This document shows, in pieces, positions 8,616 to 17,139 of a DNA stretch of 50,416 nucleotides. The DNA is from a virus. How positions within the stretch are numbered: the first letter of the stretch is position 1; each line of letters starts with the position of its first letter. Below the pieces are notes generated by a model. That model searched no databases and was not told where the DNA came from. It saw only the letters and a list, made by a program, of their open reading frames with translations. Location of the stretch: the IMG/VR virus record IMGVR_UViG_3300033145_001556, positions 1-50,416 of that record; one strand, 5' to 3'. Both the position numbers and the translations under genes were made by a program.

Positions 8616-9470
8616 TCAGACTCGCGGTTCGATGACGTGGATGTCCCAGGCCTCGCGCAACACGCGCTCGTCGACCCAGCAGCAGCCCGGGGCCCAGCGC
8701 CCGTCGGGCAGGTGGATGCCCCCCCAGCCGGTGGCCCGCGCCGGCGGCGTAGCCAGGACCACGGCGCCGTCCGGCCCCCAGGAGCCCTGGATGCCGTAGA
8801 TGCGGCGGCCGTCCTGCCACACTCGAGCGAACACCCGCTGGCCGTGGCCGTCACGGTCTCCGCCCAGGTGGTCGGTGGTGAGGATGGCGTCAGGCTTCGA
8901 GGGGTCGCCCTGGTAGGCGTGGTAGGCGTCGCGCGTCCCCGTGCCGATCATCACCCCGAGGGTGGGGTTGATGAGGGCCGCGTCGACGGCGTCGAGCTCG
9001 CCCGCTGAGATGCGGTATCGACGCATGCCCACGCCGCGCTTGTCGTCCGCGAAGAGCTCGTCCTGGAGGTCGTCGCCAGCTGGGGGCGCCCCCAGGCCCG
9101 CCTCGACCAGGTCGCCGTCTTCGCCCAGGACGTAGGGATCCCAGCCGCGGTGGACCAGGCCGGAGATGACGTACTCGAAGCGGGTGCCGAGATCGATCTG
9201 CTCGATGCGCCCCTGGCGCCGGCGCGCCTCCCGCCAGATGCTGACGGCGCTGGCCCAGGGCAGGAAGAGTCGTGCGGCGTCGATGATCGCGGCCGGAGCC
9301 TGACCGGCGCACGAGGGGTTGACGCGCTGGTCACGGATCCAGGCGATGGACTGGACAATGGGGTCGCTGTCGGGCGCCTCGATCTGCACCGCGAACGGGT
9401 GGCTCTGGGCGTCCAGCGCCCGGCGCTCGGCGCGGTCGGGGAGCAGGCCCGTCTTGAAGAGGCAGGTCAC
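8616..9470 (-). CDS. Papain-like cysteine peptidase of the lysis region
   Basis: 284 aa from a GTG that overlaps the upstream lipoprotein stop as GTGA; a longer upstream frame exists but is not needed. Papain-family landmarks appear in order: a Gln/Cys region (NPSCAGQAPAAIIDAA), a His segment (DGHGQRVFARVW) and GIQGSWG, equivalent to the NSWG motif. That makes a C1-like fold likely. Papain-like proteins appear in some phage lysis or virion modules, where they may cut peptidoglycan peptides or host proteins. Target and export route are unknown; no signal peptide is seen. Confidence 0.55.
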   Translation of the reverse strand: MTCLFKTGLLPDRAERRALDAQSHPFAVQIEAPDSDPIVQSIAWIRDQRVNPSCAGQAPAAIIDAARLFLPWASAVSIWREARRRQGRIEQIDLGTRFEYVISGLVHRGWDPYVLGEDGDLVEAGLGAPPAGDDLQDELFADDKRGVGMRRYRISAGELDAVDAALINPTLGVMIGTGTRDAYHAYQGDPSKPDAILTTDHLGGDRDGHGQRVFARVWQDGRRIYGIQGSWGPDGAVVLATPPARATGWGGIHLPDGRWAPGCCWVDERVLREAWDIHVIEPRV

Positions 9471-9787
9471 CGGCAGAGCTCCCCCCGGTAGGCGCGCTCG
9501 AGCTCGGAGCATGCCTCGATGGTGGCGATGCACTCGGGGTTCCAGTCGCGCCCGTCGAACTGCGCCCGCTCGCAGGCGATGGCGAAGTCGGTGCCCGCCG
9601 GCGTCTTCCACCAGGGCGAGCCGTCCGGCTTGCGGCAGTCGAGCCCCTCGAGGCGCTTGTGGGCGGCGAGGCACGAGCCTGGCGGCGCTGGTGAGGGGTC
9701 GGGTGGCGTCGGCTCCGGGATGGGCTGCACCGGGCCGCAGGCGGCCGCCAGGGCCACCAGTAGGCAGAGCTTCAGTGAACCGAGCAC
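9467..9787 (-). CDS. Small Cys-rich lipoprotein of the lysis cassette
   Basis: 106 aa with the GTG at 9787 as start (a TTG four codons upstream is possible). The N-terminus is a lipoprotein signal with lipobox LAAAC. A Pro-rich linker follows (VQPIPEPTPPDPSPAPP), then a domain with six Cys that could form disulphides in the periplasm. It overlaps the start of the papain-like gene and the end of the upstream gene. The position and outer-membrane anchoring suggest an outer spanin-like role, but it is larger than Rz1. Confidence 0.55.
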   Translation of the reverse strand: MLGSLKLCLLVALAAACGPVQPIPEPTPPDPSPAPPGSCLAAHKRLEGLDCRKPDGSPWWKTPAGTDFAIACERAQFDGRDWNPECIATIEACSELERAYRGELCR

Positions 9788-10494
9788 TCGCGCACCCAAC
9801 TGGCGTCAGCGCTCTGCTCGACGGCGACAGCCACGGCCGCGAGGGCAGCCATCGCCAGCGCTCCGGAGGCGAGACCGATCTGCGCCTCCCGTTGGTCGTC
9901 GGGCACGGGGAGGGTGGAGATCCCGCTCACGCCGCTCAGCACGGCGGCGCCGGCGGCCACCGCCCCCCAGGTGCTGCGGCGCCCGTCGAGTTGAGAGCAG
10001 CGCGAGCTCGGCGCGTAGCCGACCTCCCGGAAGTCCTTGTCGTACTTGTCGGCGATGCCGGCGGAGTGCGCCTCGGTCAGGGTGCCGCTGCAGCCGAGCA
10101 GCAGCAGCGAGCCGCCAAAGACGAGCACGACCAGGCCGACCCGGCCGGCTCCCTTCAGTGCATTGAGCTCCCCGCCGTCGCCGCCCATGCCGAGCAGGCG
10201 CTTGCCGGTGTGGGCGCCGCCGATGGCCGCGGGACCGCCGACGGCCACGGCCCAGGCCGCGACCGCCACCGCGTGCACCGGCTCGAGCCCGGTCTGCCAC
10301 GCGGTGAGGAAGGCGGTCAGCCCGGTTAGCACCAGCGCCGGCAGCCACTGCAGGCGGTACGGGATCCGCTCCCAGAGCACCGGCTTCCAGACGCGCCAGA
10401 CGGCGATGAGCAGCGTGATCGCGTAGCCGAAGACGGCGTACCAGGCGTGGTCTCGAACAGCCTGGATCAAGGGGGCAATCGCTTCCTGTTCCAT
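9772..10494 (-). CDS. Holin-like membrane protein fused to a lipobox-bearing C-terminal domain
   Basis: 240 aa. The first ~110 residues hold about three membrane helices (AWYAVFGYAITLLIAVW; LPALVLTGLTAFLTAW; AVAVAAWAVAVGGPAAIGG), as in holins. After MGGDGGELNALKG comes a further hydrophobic stretch ending in a lipobox (GGSLLLLGCSG). A domain typical of separate outer-membrane lipoproteins follows, with a WGAVAAGAAVLSG segment and more hydrophobic helices. The ATG within GMGGDGG could be an internal start giving the lipoprotein on its own. The gene begins directly after a TGCTAGCCT promoter-like element without a Shine-Dalgarno. Confidence 0.55.
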   Translation of the reverse strand: MEQEAIAPLIQAVRDHAWYAVFGYAITLLIAVWRVWKPVLWERIPYRLQWLPALVLTGLTAFLTAWQTGLEPVHAVAVAAWAVAVGGPAAIGGAHTGKRLLGMGGDGGELNALKGAGRVGLVVLVFGGSLLLLGCSGTLTEAHSAGIADKYDKDFREVGYAPSSRCSQLDGRRSTWGAVAAGAAVLSGVSGISTLPVPDDQREAQIGLASGALAMAALAAVAVAVEQSADASWVRECSVH

Positions 10495-10501
10495 ACTGAA
10501 C

Positions 10502-10507
10502 AGGCTA
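10502..10507 (-). promoter_or_regulatory. TANNCT-type -10 element (TAGCCT) for the lysis operon
   Basis: Minus-strand TGC-TAGCCT ends seven bases before the ATG of the holin-like gene, so transcription would start at or next to the ATG. There is no Shine-Dalgarno. The 16-mer CTGCTAGCCTGTTCAG is repeated with one mismatch before the gene starting at 27046. The remaining gap up to 10624 holds nothing else I can support. Confidence 0.5.
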
Positions 10508-10624
10508 GCAGTCCTGCGGCGCCCGAGGCACGGAATCCCCCTGGATGGGGCGCAACGCGGATCGGACACGGCGTCCGGGCGGGAGCAGCAGGTCCTGAGT
10601 CTGGCCCAACTTTGGGCACTCACG

Positions 10625-11863
10625 CTACAGCGCGAACGCCCGCGTCAACTCGCACTCGACGTCCTGCATCTCGCCCACGCTCAAGAACTCGGGCGTGAAG
10701 GCGGCCGCATTGAGGACGTGGTTGAGGAAGGCCGTGCCGCCGGGCCACCGCCCCAGTTGCAGGGTAGCGCTGGGCGCGCCGGTCGCCGGCGCTCCGGTCA
10801 TCGCCTTGGCCACGGCCTCTGCGCGATCGATTCGCAGCAGGAACTCGTCGGCCGCCCCCTTCTGGTACCGGCACGCGACGAGGTGCGGGTTGCCCGTGCT
10901 CATCTCACCGCCGGAGGTCGAGTGGGAGACGAGGTAGGAGCCCGTCCCGGTGGCGAGCAGGACGTCGAGATTCTGAGTCCCCGACTGGAAGAACATCACG
11001 CCTGTGTCGGTGGCCACAGCGCTGGTCATGGTGGTCAGGATGACGCCGGAGCCAGCGACCGGGGTGAGCACCAGGAACAGCGTTCCCTCCTGCTGCAGGT
11101 CCGCCCACGGCGCCGCGGCCAGGTTGGACGCGGCGTAGTCGTCGGTGCCATCCAGCGTGATGAGGCGGTGGCTGCCGGAGTAGGACACCTGGGGCCGCGC
11201 GGCGCCCGCGGCGCCGCCGAGCGTGCCGCCCTTGCTGCCCATGTTCCCGAGAGCGTCGTAGCGAAGCGGGGAACCGCTCTCGTCCAGCACGGTGCCGTAG
11301 GCAGAGGGCACCATGCCGCCGACGAGCAGCTGCGGGTTGTGGCCCAGTAGGAGCGGGAACGGCAGCTGCAGCTTCCTCAGCGCCGCCACGAGCTCGTTCT
11401 GCGCTTCGCTCCACGTGTCGGCGGAGTACTCGGTGCGCTCCGCCGCGAGGATCTTCCGGACGCCGAACGCCGACCGGAGGCAGAGGACCCGCGAGAAGGT
11501 GTAGTCCTCGTTGACGCGGCCGTCGGCGTCGATGCCGCCGTTGACCAGGCACCGGACCCCCCAGAGGTGGCCGTCGCCGGCGATGGTGGGGATGCCCGAG
11601 GTGACGTCCACCACCGCGCCGGGCGTGGCCGCATCGACGGACTGTCCCGTGGCCGCGCCGTTGTCGAGAGTGAGGGTAGGGGCGTCCTTGGTCGCGCGCG
11701 GGGAGTCTGGCTCGCTGACGTCGTGCACCTGGTAGGTCACCTGCCGGACGACCGCGTTGGGCGTCCCCTCGAGCTGCAGGGCTGGGGTGGCGCCGGGCTG
11801 CACGTCATAGCCGCGGTTGGCGCTGGGGTCAGCGTCGATGGTGAATCGGGCAAGGTTGGTCAT
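10625..11863 (-). CDS. Tail-fibre-like protein with C-terminal LamG/concanavalin-like domain
   Basis: 412 aa. The N-terminal ~130 residues look like a beta-rich repeat domain (TPALQLEGTPNAVVRQVTYQ). The C-terminal ~200 residues contain the LamG-like pattern SHRLITLDGTDDYA, then EGTLFLVLTP, then LQLGRWPGGTAFLNH and a final helix. Such domains bind sugars or proteins at the virion surface. It sits at the downstream end of the baseplate/fibre block, the usual place of receptor-binding proteins. It overlaps the 120-aa gene after it in coordinate (upstream in transcription) as ATGA. Confidence 0.6.
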   Translation of the reverse strand: MTNLARFTIDADPSANRGYDVQPGATPALQLEGTPNAVVRQVTYQVHDVSEPDSPRATKDAPTLTLDNGAATGQSVDAATPGAVVDVTSGIPTIAGDGHLWGVRCLVNGGIDADGRVNEDYTFSRVLCLRSAFGVRKILAAERTEYSADTWSEAQNELVAALRKLQLPFPLLLGHNPQLLVGGMVPSAYGTVLDESGSPLRYDALGNMGSKGGTLGGAAGAARPQVSYSGSHRLITLDGTDDYAASNLAAAPWADLQQEGTLFLVLTPVAGSGVILTTMTSAVATDTGVMFFQSGTQNLDVLLATGTGSYLVSHSTSGGEMSTGNPHLVACRYQKGAADEFLLRIDRAEAVAKAMTGAPATGAPSATLQLGRWPGGTAFLNHVLNAAAFTPEFLSVGEMQDVECELTRAFAL

Positions 11864-12222
11864 AGTGGCCTCGGTTCATCGAGTCGTTCCCCCTCGACGT
11901 CCAAGTGTAGGCGCCCCCACCACCGGTTGTGGGCGGCCTCGCGTAGCGCGACCAGGTGAGGTCCGCCCTCCACCGGCGTGAAGACCAGGCTGCTCGGCGC
12001 GTGCCGGTAGAAGACGCGCTTCTGGTAGCTCTCAGCGCTCGGCCCCTGCACCTCGAAGATGAGCGGCAGCAGGACGCCTTGGGGCAGCGTGCGCGAGTAG
12101 GAGACGTTGACCAGCACGCTCGAGAAGGCGGCCACGGTGGTGACTGAGGCGTCGAGCTCGAGGTCGATGCGGTCCTCGCGCAGGGTGCGCGGCGAGAGCT
12201 CCTCCATCGAGGGGCCGGCCAT
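11860..12222 (-). CDS. Small beta-rich virion-associated protein
   Basis: 120 aa; its start overlaps the stop of the upstream gene by one base and its stop overlaps the next start as ATGA. The sequence (LELDASVTTVAAFSSVLVN, LLPLIFEVQG, YRHAPSSLVFTPVEGG) suggests a small beta-sandwich. Its place in the fibre block suggests a fibre accessory or adaptor. No family is recognised. Confidence 0.5.
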   Translation of the reverse strand: MAGPSMEELSPRTLREDRIDLELDASVTTVAAFSSVLVNVSYSRTLPQGVLLPLIFEVQGPSAESYQKRVFYRHAPSSLVFTPVEGGPHLVALREAAHNRWWGRLHLDVEGERLDEPRPL

Positions 12223-12602
12223 TACGGCGCCTCCGCGTCGACGTGGACCAGGTAGGCGCCGCCGCTCGGCCGCCGGAACCCGAGGCAGTAGTGTCCAGCC
12301 ACGGTCGGCGTGAAACGCTGCTTGGCCGTCCACCCCGAGGGATTCGAGAAGGCGACGGGGTAGGGGTGCGGCGCCTCCACCGTCCAGGGCGCGAACAGGT
12401 CGCCACCGAGGCCGGCGTCGGCGACCGGCGCGGCGCCGATGTACAGGTCGACGGAGATCTCCGTTCCGACGGTGCCGACGTAGCGCTTCATGGGGTAGCC
12501 CGCCATGGGGTTCACGCGGCTCGGCTCGCTGCCGGCGCCGACCGGATCCTCCCACGCCTGGAGGGTGACCCCGGCCGTGACGCGCGCCTCGAAGTTCGGC
12601 AT
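12222..12602 (-). CDS. Hypothetical fibre-block protein
   Basis: 126 aa, translationally coupled to the gene downstream. The text is beta-rich (FEARVTAGVTLQAW, TEISVDLYIGAAP, YCLGFRRPSGGAYLVHVDA), like a small jelly-roll or adhesin domain. Position between the beta-propeller fibre and the LamG fibre suggests a virion surface role. No motif gives a function. Confidence 0.5.
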   Translation of the reverse strand: MPNFEARVTAGVTLQAWEDPVGAGSEPSRVNPMAGYPMKRYVGTVGTEISVDLYIGAAPVADAGLGGDLFAPWTVEAPHPYPVAFSNPSGWTAKQRFTPTVAGHYCLGFRRPSGGAYLVHVDAEAP

Positions 12603-12613
12603 GACCGGGCTCC

Positions 12614-13801
12614 CTACGTCGACGCCGGCTGTAGCGTCTCGCGCCCCGCCCGCAGGCTGTAGAAGAGCTTGGCGTCGTAGGTGGTGGCGACCAGACGGCC
12701 GCTCGCCGGGATGACCGGGCCGAGGGTGTAGGACGCCGCGTCACCGACGTCAGCGCGCCACCAGGTCGCTCCCTCGTCGATCGAGTAGATGAGGGTCGAG
12801 GTGCCGCCGCTCATCGCCACCCACAGGCGGCCAACCACAGCGAGACACCACGGTGACTCGTTGCCGGCAAACGTGGCTCCGGTGTCGCTCCACGAGGTGC
12901 CGTCGTCGCTGGACGTGTAGCACCCCGTCTGGCTGATGAACATCCACAGGTCGAGCTTGGCCGAGTACGCGAGGGCCCGAAGGGAGACCGGCACGTCGGG
13001 CAAGGCGCTGAGGGAGCTCCAGGTCTGCCCGCCATCGGTGGACCGGATGATCTTCGAGTTGGTGAAGACGGCGAGGATGGTGCCAGCATCGTTGCTGGCC
13101 ATGCCTAGACAGGTCTCTCCAGTCACCCCGCCCGGCACCGTGGGCGCGGACCAGCTCGAGCCGGTCGAGCTGAGATAGAGGTGAGGTCCAGCTGCGCCCG
13201 CCACGGTGATGGCGACCACGTCCTTGTAGGGAGAGCCGGTGTAGACCACGTGGCTGGCGTTTTCGGCGAAGGTCGTGGTCGACGACAGAAAGCTGATACT
13301 CGCAGCTGCCGCCGGGTAGGCCCGGGCGGCTTTGGTCCCGCCGACTGCGATCAGCGTACCGTCCGTGCTCATGCCGGGACACCAGCAGAAGTCGGCCACG
13401 GTACTCAGCCCGGAGGCGGCGGTGTTCCAGTCGCCCTCGACCGTGGGCGTCCAGCCGATCAGGCCAGCGCTGTCACCGATGAAGTAGGCTTCCTTGTAGA
13501 TGCCGGTGTTCGGCTTGACCATGGTGGGCGAGTAGCCAAGCGCGGTGGTCGTCGCGAACGTGCCCGACTGGTCATCAGACCATGGCCAGTTCTGGGCCTG
13601 CAGGGCGCCGGGCGTGAAGTCGCCCAGCATGGCGAGGCCGGCGGCGCCCGTCATCACCACGTCGGCGGCCGGCGCGTGGCTGCTGCCGTCCGTGAGGTTC
13701 GGCGCCTTCACGAGCTGCTCGTCGATGTGGTTGATCTGTGCGGGCGTGATGGGGTCGACCCCCACCCAGCCGGTGGGATTGGCTCGCGTGAAGTTGCTCA
13801 T
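12614..13801 (-). CDS. Tail-fibre/receptor-binding protein with BNR (Asp-box) beta-propeller
   Basis: 395 aa. At least four Asp-box-like repeats can be read: SSTGSSWSAP, RSTDGGQTWSSL, SSDDGTSWSDT and YSIDEGATWWR, spaced 40-60 residues apart as in sialidase-like six-bladed propellers. The N-terminus (NPTGWVGVDPITPAQINHID) resembles a phage fibre attachment domain. I infer a surface-binding fibre protein that may recognise host glycans; enzymatic residues cannot be confirmed. It overlaps the gp48-like gene by four bases. Confidence 0.7.
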   Translation of the reverse strand: MSNFTRANPTGWVGVDPITPAQINHIDEQLVKAPNLTDGSSHAPAADVVMTGAAGLAMLGDFTPGALQAQNWPWSDDQSGTFATTTALGYSPTMVKPNTGIYKEAYFIGDSAGLIGWTPTVEGDWNTAASGLSTVADFCWCPGMSTDGTLIAVGGTKAARAYPAAAASISFLSSTTTFAENASHVVYTGSPYKDVVAITVAGAAGPHLYLSSTGSSWSAPTVPGGVTGETCLGMASNDAGTILAVFTNSKIIRSTDGGQTWSSLSALPDVPVSLRALAYSAKLDLWMFISQTGCYTSSDDGTSWSDTGATFAGNESPWCLAVVGRLWVAMSGGTSTLIYSIDEGATWWRADVGDAASYTLGPVIPASGRLVATTYDAKLFYSLRAGRETLQPAST

Positions 13802-14508
13802 TCGGTCAGTCCGGTCAGGGTGAGTGGTGAGACGCTGCAGAGGAAGCCGATCGAGGTAACGATCGTGAAGTTCACCCAGCTCGGGAGCAGCTTGCGCAGC
13901 AGCGCCTTCGCCTCCTCGAACTTCCGGGCGTCGCTCGGTAGGAGGGCTCCCAGGTAGCCGACGTCGAAGAGGACCCGCTGGGTGAAGTCGGTCGAGTAGT
14001 TGGGAGCGATGCTGTAGCCGATGCCCCCGAACGGCGGGCTCTCGCCGCCAGGGTCGTGCGGCCCGAAGGCGCGACCGTGCAGCGTGGTGGCCTGGTAGTC
14101 GTGCGATACGGTGACGACCGAGAAGCGGGAGTCAATGGCCTGCAGGCGCGCCTCGAGTTCCGGCACCACGGCGCTCGCCTGGGTCACCCAGGCGGCCCAC
14201 ACCGCCGCGCGGCGCTGGACGTCGGTGGCATCTGGGGCGGGTGCCAGCCCCAGGGCGCGCTCGTAGGACGGGAGGAAGTCGGTCGCCAGGTGCGGGAAGG
14301 CGTTGTAGATGGCGCGCCGGTAGGCACTGGTGGCCGCGGCGAGCCCCTTGGCGCGGCTACTGCGCCAGAGCCCGTCGATCCCGTCATCGCGGCGGGCCGT
14401 GCCGCCCTTGCCCATGGCGCGGCTGATGATCCCGAACGCCTTCTCGGTCTCACTCGGACCCCCGCCGACGCGCGTCGGGATAGGGTTGCGGGGACCGATC
14501 TCCGCCAT
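13798..14508 (-). CDS. Baseplate/tail protein, Mu gp48 (YmfQ, DUF2313)-like
   Basis: 236 aa using the ATG that overlaps the previous stop (TGATG); a TTG one codon earlier is possible. The diagnostic segment is FPHLATDFLPSYERALGLAP, which matches the xxLLPdWErxLGLP region of YmfQ/DUF2313 proteins. It is transcribed after gp47-like and before the fibre genes, as in Mu. The family links the baseplate wedge to tail fibres. The C-terminus ends in a hydrophobic strand pair. Confidence 0.7.
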   Translation of the reverse strand: MAEIGPRNPIPTRVGGGPSETEKAFGIISRAMGKGGTARRDDGIDGLWRSSRAKGLAAATSAYRRAIYNAFPHLATDFLPSYERALGLAPAPDATDVQRRAAVWAAWVTQASAVVPELEARLQAIDSRFSVVTVSHDYQATTLHGRAFGPHDPGGESPPFGGIGYSIAPNYSTDFTQRVLFDVGYLGALLPSDARKFEEAKALLRKLLPSWVNFTIVTSIGFLCSVSPLTLTGLTE

Positions 14509-15011
14509 CAACCCACCTCGAGCCAGAAGGGCGCGTCCTCACCGGCCCCCGCAGCGTCATAGAGTCGGATCTGGATCTTCAGCGGGTCGCCGGAGTCGAT
14601 CCAGGCGTAGGCGTCGATGCGGTCAGCGAAGGCCGTCAGGACCTTCTGCGCAGTGACGCGGACGCCCTTGAGCTCCGTTGCGACGTCGGTGCCGTCCTCG
14701 TCCTTGTAGGTCGAGGCGAAGGTGTAGGTGTAGGACCCAGCCGCCGTACGCTCGAGGAGGGGGCGGGCCTGGTCGCGCTCGCTGTTCCACGCCTCCTCCT
14801 GGTGGCCGATCACGAACTGCGCCGAGCCGCTGTCCCACTCGGCGATGACGGAAGCGCGTCCGACGGTGGCGAGGTTCAGGCCGGCGATCTGGTGGAAGGC
14901 CGGGTTGTAGTGCTCGGCGCCGACTTCACTCTCAGGGTGCTCGACCGGGCGCGGGTTGACGCGCCTGGGTCCGAAGCTGCTGCGGATGACGCGGGTCGGG
15001 TAGCCTGGCAT
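14508..15011 (-). CDS. Hypothetical baseplate-associated protein
   Basis: 167 aa, placed between gp47-like and gp48-like genes. Sequence is mixed alpha/beta (ASVIAEWDSGSAQFVIGHQ, GSYTYTFASTYKDEDG, DPLKIQIRLYDAAG). No family recognised. An insertion of one gene between gp47 and gp48 homologues is unusual for Mu-like phages and may give an extra wedge or fibre-adaptor part. Confidence 0.55.
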   Translation of the reverse strand: MPGYPTRVIRSSFGPRRVNPRPVEHPESEVGAEHYNPAFHQIAGLNLATVGRASVIAEWDSGSAQFVIGHQEEAWNSERDQARPLLERTAAGSYTYTFASTYKDEDGTDVATELKGVRVTAQKVLTAFADRIDAYAWIDSGDPLKIQIRLYDAAGAGEDAPFWLEVG

Positions 15012-15021
15012 CGGTGTCCTC

Positions 15022-16611
15022 TCAGAGCGCGTAGACGCCAGCGGTCCCGAGCACGAGCATCTTGGGACCGTCGGTCAGCAGGGTTGGGTAGGTGGGTTGG
15101 GTCTTCGAGATCGTGGGGGCTTCGGCGTCCGCGCTCGAGCCGCCCAGGGCTTCGATGACGCGGACCGCCACCTCTGCGCCCGCGCGGTAGGGCCTGGTCT
15201 CCGAGGGGTTGGGAAAGCGGACGCAGCGGTCGCCGCGGGGGTCGGTGTCAATGTCGAACAGGTTGCCGGGGCCTCGCTCGTCGAAGTAGGCGGCCAGCGC
15301 CTGGCCGACGATGGCGCGGCGCGCGGTGTCGGGGCAGACGATCTGGCCCACGCTCACCCCGCCGGACGGAGCAGCCGACAGGATCACGCGGAACTGGTTG
15401 GTCCCCAGGTCTTCGACCGAGGTGATGATGAGGCTCACGAACTCGCTGGAGTTCTGTTTCCACAGCATCATCTGCGGGGCGTCGTCGCCAGTGAGGGTGG
15501 CCAGCGCTGCCTGCCCGGGGAGCGTGGCGTCGCCTGGGCAGGTGATCGTGAAGTCGATGTTGCTGGCTTTCGCCGTCACGGTTGGCGCGGTCGCGTGGTA
15601 GGCCGGGAACGCGGTCACGTCGGTCCAGCCCGCGGCGCTACCGCGGGGCAGGGCGAGCGTCAGCACGACGTTGCAGTCCTCGCCCGTCACGCCCGTGACC
15701 AACACGTGCGGCGGTCGCGGGTACACCGTCGAGGCCGGTGGGGTCATGTGAGCGATGGCTGCCGCTAGCGTGGGGGGCGAAGGGACGCGTGCTTTCGGGT
15801 CGGTCGCGCCTCCCCGCTTCTGGGTGATGGCGATCAGCGTGGTGCCGGCGTGGAATGCGCACGGAAACACGTAGGCGTCCTCGATGGCGTTGCTAGCCTG
15901 TCGAGTCCAGGCGCGGGTCTGCGCATCGTTGCCCGCGCCCTCCCGGTGGCGCTGGGTGCCCTGGACGCGGGACGCGAACTCGGCGTCCGTCTCCTGGTCG
16001 GTACCGCCCCGGAAGTCGCCGACCACCGTGGCCTGCGCCTTCATGTTCGGGTCCTTCTTGATCCAGGTGAGCTTGTCGCCAGTCTCGAGGTTGGTGTCCG
16101 AGCCGGTGTCGACCGCGGCTATCTCGACCTCGACCGAGGTGTCCCCCGCAAGCACCTTGGCGGTGATCCATACCTGGTAGACGTTGCCCGCTGCGTCGCG
16201 CGCCTGGTAGGCGGTCGGATCGCCCAGCGTGGTCGAGCCCACGATGTACGTGCCCTCGATGGCTTCGACGCTGGCCGGCCCGCTGCCACCCGTGGGCGGG
16301 AGCTTCGTCAGTCCCCAGAGCCGCCCGTGGAAGTCCTCGAGCCAGGAGGTCGAGGCGCGCTCGGCCCGGATCTGGTCCGCCATGAACAGCGCCCGGCGCT
16401 GCTCGCCCTGGGCGTAGTCGTCATCGCCCTGGGCCTGCAGGTACCAGCGCGATCCCGGCTGAGTCGCGCGCTGGATCTCGTCCTCGGTGAACAGCGCACC
16501 AGTCTCGGGGTTGACGAGGTTGCGGAGCCCCGAGCGGAAGTTCTGGAGGATGATGTCCCGCACCGCCCCGCGTCGCAGCACCTGGAACTCGCGATCGGCT
16601 GGAGTCGTCAC
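15022..16611 (-). CDS. Baseplate J-like protein (Mu gp47/P2 gpJ family)
   Basis: 529 aa from a GTG overlapping the upstream stop (GTGA). The family signature is clear: GGTDQETDAEFASRVQG, then GAGNDAQTRAWTRQA, then DAYVFP, matching the ETDxxFRxRVxxxxxxxxxxGxxxxxxxWA core of baseplate J proteins. J-like proteins build the wedge ring of contractile baseplates. The protein is longer than P2 gpJ (about 300 aa), with an extra beta-rich C-terminal region. Confidence 0.85.
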   Translation of the reverse strand: MTTPADREFQVLRRGAVRDIILQNFRSGLRNLVNPETGALFTEDEIQRATQPGSRWYLQAQGDDDYAQGEQRRALFMADQIRAERASTSWLEDFHGRLWGLTKLPPTGGSGPASVEAIEGTYIVGSTTLGDPTAYQARDAAGNVYQVWITAKVLAGDTSVEVEIAAVDTGSDTNLETGDKLTWIKKDPNMKAQATVVGDFRGGTDQETDAEFASRVQGTQRHREGAGNDAQTRAWTRQASNAIEDAYVFPCAFHAGTTLIAITQKRGGATDPKARVPSPPTLAAAIAHMTPPASTVYPRPPHVLVTGVTGEDCNVVLTLALPRGSAAGWTDVTAFPAYHATAPTVTAKASNIDFTITCPGDATLPGQAALATLTGDDAPQMMLWKQNSSEFVSLIITSVEDLGTNQFRVILSAAPSGGVSVGQIVCPDTARRAIVGQALAAYFDERGPGNLFDIDTDPRGDRCVRFPNPSETRPYRAGAEVAVRVIEALGGSSADAEAPTISKTQPTYPTLLTDGPKMLVLGTAGVYAL

Positions 16612-17069
16612 GCGGCCTCCTGGAGGAACTGCCCGAGCGGCAGCACGGCCAGGCGCTTCTGCTGGCGAGCCAAGTTGACGTAGCGGACGTAGAGGTTGAC
16701 GGTGTCGTCCTCCGTCACCACCGTGACGCTCTCGAGTCGGATCTGCTTGGACGCGGTGAGGTGCCTGAGGGCTTGCGCCACCTCCTGCTGGAAGAAGCTC
16801 GAGAGCTGCGGGGTGATGTGCGTGGCGTCCCGGAAGCGCTGGCCAACGTTCTGGACAGCACTGCCAGACCCGCGCTCGATGCTCAGCGCGGTCAGGACCG
16901 CCCCGTCCGTCGGGTCGAAGCTGCGGGAGATCGAGAGGTACTCCCCCGTCTTGGGGTCGACCGGGTCGGCCAGCATCGCGGGGGGGCTACCCGGGCCGGT
17001 GTGCTCCTCCAGCAGGAAGGCGCCAACGGGCGACGTCCCTGCAGGCGGGACCACCGTGGGGCTGCTCAT
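16608..17069 (-). CDS. Baseplate protein, Mu gp46/gp25-like
   Basis: 153 aa. The pattern TGEYLSISRSFDPTDGAVLTAL, a Gly/Ser turn and EVAQALRHLTASKQI followed by RLESVTVV matches GP46/gp25-like wedge proteins. It precedes gp47-like as in Mu and overlaps it by four bases. It heads the baseplate/fibre transcription unit. Its ATG follows TACGCT by six bases and has no Shine-Dalgarno, suggesting a leaderless message. Confidence 0.75.
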   Translation of the reverse strand: MSSPTVVPPAGTSPVGAFLLEEHTGPGSPPAMLADPVDPKTGEYLSISRSFDPTDGAVLTALSIERGSGSAVQNVGQRFRDATHITPQLSSFFQQEVAQALRHLTASKQIRLESVTVVTEDDTVNLYVRYVNLARQQKRLAVLPLGQFLQEAA

Positions 17070-17075
17070 GCGTTC

Positions 17076-17081
17076 AGCGTA
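17076..17081 (-). promoter_or_regulatory. TANNCT-type -10 element (TACGCT) for the baseplate unit
   Basis: Minus-strand GCTACGCT ends six bases before the ATG of the gp46-like gene; the six bases are GAACGC, part of the recurring CTGAACGC motif. No ribosome site is present. Confidence 0.45.
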
Positions 17082-17127
17082 GCGCAGTCCCGGGCGTTTG
17101 TGACCTTCCGGGACCCGCGGGAGGGGC

Positions 17128-17133
17128 TACCCT
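17128..17133 (+). promoter_or_regulatory. TANNCT-type -10 element (TACCCT) for the inserted lipoprotein gene
   Basis: GCTACCCT on the plus strand ends six bases before the lipoprotein ATG. Spacing and sequence match the minus-strand elements at 10502, 17076 and 27055, so the inserted gene seems to use the same promoter type as the virion operons. The two promoters here are divergent. Confidence 0.45.
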
Positions 17134-17139
17134 GGGGGC

